Of a stretch of DNA of 64,000 nucleotides, positions 53,201 to 59,200 are shown piece by piece. Both the position numbers and the translations under genes were made by a program. Within the stretch, counting starts at the first letter, position 1, and each line of letters begins with the position of its first letter. A model generated the notes under the pieces. That model did no database searches. It was not told the DNA's origin and worked only from the letters and a program-made list of their open reading frames with translations. The stretch comes from Triplophysa rosa (Eukaryota > Chordata > Actinopteri > Cypriniformes > Nemacheilidae): positions 13,556,613 through 13,620,612 of the forward strand of contig NC_079893.1 in the NCBI RefSeq assembly GCF_024868665.1, given 5' to 3'.

Positions 53201-56200
53201 ACACTACATGAACAAAATAGGGACGCCCCCTTCTAGTAAACAGTTTTGACTACTTTAGTCATTTGAGCAGTATTGAGAATATTAGTGGTATTGATAACCG
53301 TTATAAATAATATTACACATATGATAATAGTGTAAATACTGTAATCCAGCAGCACCAGTATCTGGTTTACACTCATATTTAGGGTTGGGAATCATTTAAA
53401 TTTTATCGATTCCGATTCCAATTCTGATTCTGCTTATCGATTTCGATTCTTATCGATTCCCAGTTTCGATTCCACAGTTGAAGTAAAACATTTAGATATC
53501 AACCTGTATGGTCATTTAGCCTGCTTATTGACTTGTTTGCAATATATATATATATATTATGAGCACTGTTTTGTGTATATTTACACAAAGAAACACCTTT
53601 TCTGATTTATTACAATTTGTATTATCATAGTTGAATTACATCATGGTTAAACTGCAGTTACTATAATGCAACTATGGTTAATTTGTGATTCCTGTGCTTT
53701 AATGCAAATTCTATAGCTAAACTATGCTTACTATAGTAAAAAATATAGATAATTTTCATAATGGCTTTTATTGAGATATCAGTAGATCATGCAAAGCATG
53801 TACTTTTCTGAAAATATGCACACAGGAATTGATAAGAGGAATTCAAATTTTAATCTCAAGTATCCGATTCCTACTCCTTTCGATTCCGATCCGATTCCTA
53901 GCCTTTCGATTCCGATTCCAAATTGGAATTGATTTTCGATTCCCAACCCTACTCATATTACACATATTAGATGCCGATTTTGCACCTGTTCACCTTTTTT
54001 TGCCATTCAGTGGGATTTACTGGCCGAAGAAAAGGTAACAGAATAAACAAACTTTAAGATAATTTTGAATGACAACATCTTTTATTTATTCTTTTTAAAT
54101 GTATATCATGAGAATATCATTATTGTGAATTATTTTCTCTGCAGTGAAAATCGGATATTGTGACATTCTCAGGGGGACTTTGCTTTCACATTAAGTTCTA
54201 TGATATGATTGGCTCTTTTATCAGTAAGGTGCGATTACAGCAGCCATATTCAATGTTCCCATTTCTCCCATTCACATAAATGAGTTGTTCACATCTGCTA
54301 TATAATGTCACATTTTTAAGAAAAGAATATACAACAATCTCATGAAGAATTACAAATTAAATCCAATTAAATATGACAGAAAAAAAATGCTGCTTTAAAG
54401 TTTTTAATTCATATAGTATAAAAATACACATTTTAGTGTATATTGTATTGTGAAATATTATTGGTATTACTGAAAAATATAGAAGAGTCTGCCTGGCTCA
54501 TTATGGTAAAGAATAATCAAATGAATTATTAAATTATAAATATTAAAAATGATAAATACAAAACACACTGGAAATTCTCGCTGTACTCAAGTTAGCCGAA
54601 ATAAAATAACTGAGTATACTAAATAAGAAGTGCAATATAAAGGCTAAGCACACTTCTCCAATGGCACTCAGTGCTGTATGTCTTCCACTCTCAGTCTGCA
54701 GTCATGACTAGTATGGATTTAAAAATGTGCTATATAAATCCACAGGCCTCCTGCTGGGATGTGACATAAATGATTACTGTATCTGCTACAGTTGACTCTT
54801 AGTCCCACTCTCAAGACAAACAAACCATAATACCCAGAACTAATTATTAACCCATAGTAAACATGGAAAAAGATAAAAAGACAGTAGTACCCTACCCAGA
54901 TTAAGACTTGACAAATTCAAGTATGAAAGTCCTACATGAAGTCAAATTTTTTGCATATACAGTCGCGGAAAAAATTAAGAGACCATCCCAAATTGTCATT
55001 TAATCAGCATTTCTAAATGTATTGTGGTCATTCCAGTCCAGTGCCTGTTGAATTTCAACAAAATCAAACCTCAGGAGTGACAAAGTCATCCAACATCAAT
55101 GTGAAAGACTGACAGTATGACAAGACATGAAAATGGAGGTTATCGCATTAAAAAAAATCAATTTGTACAAATATTACTATTGTATTGCTTAAAGCGGAAG
55201 TAACATGCTATGTCATGCTTTCTAACTTATTTACACTGTTAAATGTTCTGGCTTCTCAAGCTTAACATGGTCAACTTAACATGGTAAACGAGTTGAACTT
55301 ATGATGTAGTATTTCTGTCCTCGATTCACTTCGCCAGGGTTCGTACAGGTTTCGGGAAAGTTTTTTTTCGAACATGGATTCCCGTTTCGTAACAAGGGTT
55401 CTTAGTCCCTTATTGGACAATTCTCCCTGAAAAGCATGCCCACACGTCATCCAGCAAGCAAAAGAGCACGCCCACGCGTCAACCAGCCAGCGTGAGAAAG
55501 AGCACGCCCATCAATGCCATTTCACTCGGCTGACGGAAGTTTAGCTTTGTTTGTTTGCTCATTGCTTTTTGGTGCTGAATGTTATATAAATGGTGGATAT
55601 ATCGCTGGATTTGGAGATCGTTTGAAACTGATAGATGGCGCGATCCCAGCGCTAAAAGATGCTGGACATGAACCGCACGCGGTAAGTCAAACTAAGTCAT
55701 ATGTCTGTGTTTTGTTGGCAATCGGCGTGTATGTGCACAATGTAAACAACACAAACTTATAGTGAATCAATGCAATGATTCACTATCAATGCCCTTCTCG
55801 TTTCCCGTATTGCTTCCCTGCCGTGTCTTATGTTCCTCACCTGCCCCTGGTTATCTTCCTTTGTTTGTCACCCTATATAATACACTCGTGTTCATTGTCC
55901 TGTGCTCGTTCGTTGTACCTTGTTCTTGTGCTCATGTTGTTACCCGTGTTCCTGTTCCTTGCCTTGTCCGTGACTGGTGAGTTTTGTTTTTGTCTTAGTT
56001 AGCCTGCCGTGTTTTTTGTAAGACGTTTTGTCGTGTTTTTGAGTTAGGTTTTTTGCTGTTCTTGTTTTACGTTTTGCCCCCACGTGGGTAGTCCTTTTGT
56101 TTTGTAAAGATCCTTAGTTCTGTTTTCCCCACCGAGGGTATTTTGTTTCTTGTTTTGTTATTAAAGTATTTTTGTGTTAACCCCTTCACCTCTGGCTGCT

Positions 56201-59200
56201 GCATTTGGGTTCTCCCTACACATACCGTGACACTCAAGATTAATACGAGATTGGCAGAAGCTGCATGTGTTACCTCATCTATAAAAGTGAATAGGAACTT
56301 ATTGATATTGCAGGTCTGAAAAATACAGAGTTGCTTTTCTGTTATTTTGACCTGTTTCTCCAGTTTTCATTTTCTGCAAATAAATGCAAATAGGAACAAC
56401 ATTTTTATATGACATTTGGGAGAAATATTGTTAGTACTGTAGTTCACAAAATGTAACAAAAATGATAATTTTACCTAAAAACAAACCTATAAATAGTAAA
56501 TTCAGAAAAACTGACAATGATTTTAAAATGGTCTCTTAATTTTTTATGTGGCTGTATATAAACTGCAGTACAGTTTGTGATATGTAAACTTTTAGGTCCC
56601 CTTTAAAGTGATATAGAATTTTACCTGTCGACTGATCCACATTGAATAAAGAAGCAGAATCTCCTGGCAGCAGCTCATAGGTGATTTCCCCATAGTTGCC
56701 AGAATCCTGGTCAGAGGCAAACACACTGAGGAGCTTGGTGCCAGGTTGGGCATGGCTGCTTAAACTCGTGACATATCTCTCAGGAGTAAAAACAGGACCA
56801 TTATCATTCACATCCTCCACATCGATGTGAACAAATGTCTGTGAATTGAGACCATCCTATTGAGAAAAAAATATAACGCAGACAGTTTTTTTTATTTAAA
56901 GGCCCACTGAAGTGCCTTGGAACACACAGCATTATTTAATGTGTTTGAAGTAATTTCAACTCTTTGGAGCACATGATAAACTGTAAGATTTGAATGCTTA
57001 TATCCTCTTAATGTGAAATTTGTCACTGGTTTGAAGCACATTAGCTTATAGGTAACCTTAAGGCTAACAGACTCATACTAAACACCACAAATGAACTTTG
57101 ATTTCATGGGGAAGCTGAAAATCTACAATGGCAGTAATTATATACATACTTGATCTTCAGCTTTAATCAGGAGGTCAAAGGTCACAATGCCATCTTCGTA
57201 GTCAATGTCTTGGGCCACACAGATTTCCCCAGTAACAGAGTTGATTTTGAAGAGAGGATGGGCATCCTTGCCGCTGTAGCCATCACAGAGGAAGTACTGC
57301 ACTTTTCCAAACTCAGCATCATCAGCATCTGTGGCAGTGACCTGGTTCACATGGAAATTTCATCATGTAGGCCAATCTTATTTTAAAGACTTAACCCGAC
57401 GTGCAGCTGATTCTATTTCCTTGGCACCCAACGCTACTAGGAATTACTCAAAATCCCATCAAAGAACAAGTTCTAGTCAGGGTAGTAAAAAACTTTACTG
57501 TATTGATATTTCAAACCAAAACACATTTAACATATGTGTAAACAGTTCATAGGTGAACTCTCCTTTATACCTGACCTTTTCAAACTAGAAGCCCATTATA
57601 AACCACCCGGAAAATCAAGAGAACTTGTCACCACAGCAAAAGATCCAAAAGCTCTTGGACCACCATTGAAAACCAGCACAATGCAGAATTCAGGGTAATC
57701 TTCAGGTGCTGAAAGACTCTGTATAAGGCGCTTTGTGTGTTCAACATGGCACTAAGACACTAATTGTAAAACTAATTGTAAATGTGTCTTTTCCAACAGC
57801 TGGAGTGCCAAATCACTCTTACTGCATTCAGATGGGATATTCTTTACAGATTATGAACTGGCTAGAGATGCAGAAAATAAAATTGAATCTTCATGATTAT
57901 CAAACATTATTATTGCAATTTCATTCGAAGTCCTGTTATTCTCATATATTGTCTTATTTTAATTTAAGGCCTAGTCTTGGCTTTATCTAGCCTTGTCCAG
58001 GAAACCGCCTCATAGTAAAAATGGAGTACACATTAAGTGATCTTTTCACACAAATAACAAACAATACAAATAAACCAATGTAAACAAAAAATATATATAA
58101 CTAAAATGAACCGACTATACAAAGCACCTTTGCACCAGTGAGATTATTGGTGCTTTTTTGCTATTACTTCTAATTGTCAACTCGTTTTAACTAGCCTATA
58201 TCATTTGTCGGCAGAACTTTATGATCCCAACATTGCTGTCATAAAACAGATACTAGCATTTATGATCTAAGTTGTTGGAAGGACTGGGTCAAAGTTTAAA
58301 GAAATTGCCTAAACTTGAACTTTGAGAAAACTCTCTGCACGCAAAGCTGATTGTAACTGTATGTATGAAGGTGTTGAGAAGATAAAATCAGAATTGCAGC
58401 AGGTAAACAAACACAACCAAGCTTTGATGTGCAGAAAGACATACGGTTACATTTTTATGCCAAGTATACGTGCACCAGGCAGAAGTTTTGTACACATGTT
58501 GTACACACAGGGAGGCAAAGCAGGGAGCAGTGTGTTGTGGCTACTTTGTCTGCAACACTAGTGTCTTTGTGTATGCAGTTAAAGCCCAGTACAGTCTGTG
58601 TTTTGGAGAGTAAGGGTGTTTCTTCTGGCCTTGTGACCACTTTCAATGCTTTATTTGTTGTACACTCGCCTCATCCACAATAGCTAAGCTATTGTGTTAA
58701 ACTGCTTACTGAAAAGCATCTCACTCTTGTCCATGTTGAACTAACTTCACATTTAATTCTGACACTTTTTGTTTTAAAAGAGCTTTACAATTTTGACAGA
58801 ACAAAATTACACAAAAATAATAGTACCAATTATTATCACCATCATACTGGATAATTGCTGTACATTGTATTTAAAGGAATAGTTTACCCAAAAATGAAAA
58901 ATAGTTCTGATAAACACAGACAAAGATATTTGGAAGAATGCTTGTAACCAAACAGTTCTTGGTCACCATTGACTACCATATTACTAAAATTTCTTTGGTC
59001 TATTGAACACAAAAGAAGATATTTTGAAGAATGTAGGAAAGCAAAACGTTCTGGGGCACTTTTTGCTACTATTGTAATTTTTCCTACTATAGTAGTCAAT
59101 GATGGCCAAGAACTGTTTGCTTACAAGCATTCTTCAAAATATCTTTCTCTGTGTTCATCAGAACAAAGAAATTATACATATCAGGATCAACTCGAGGGTG

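Larger units (their letters stand above)
54960..56554. mobile_element. Tc1/mariner-type element carrying two later insertions
   Basis: Ends CAGTCGCGGAAAAAATTAAG and (other strand) CAGCCACATAAAAAATTAAG, both running into AGACCA, with TA outside. No transposase. About 55195-56232 is foreign: a repeat copy and an LTR. It ends 70 bases from the exon 3 donor. Confidence 0.85.
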
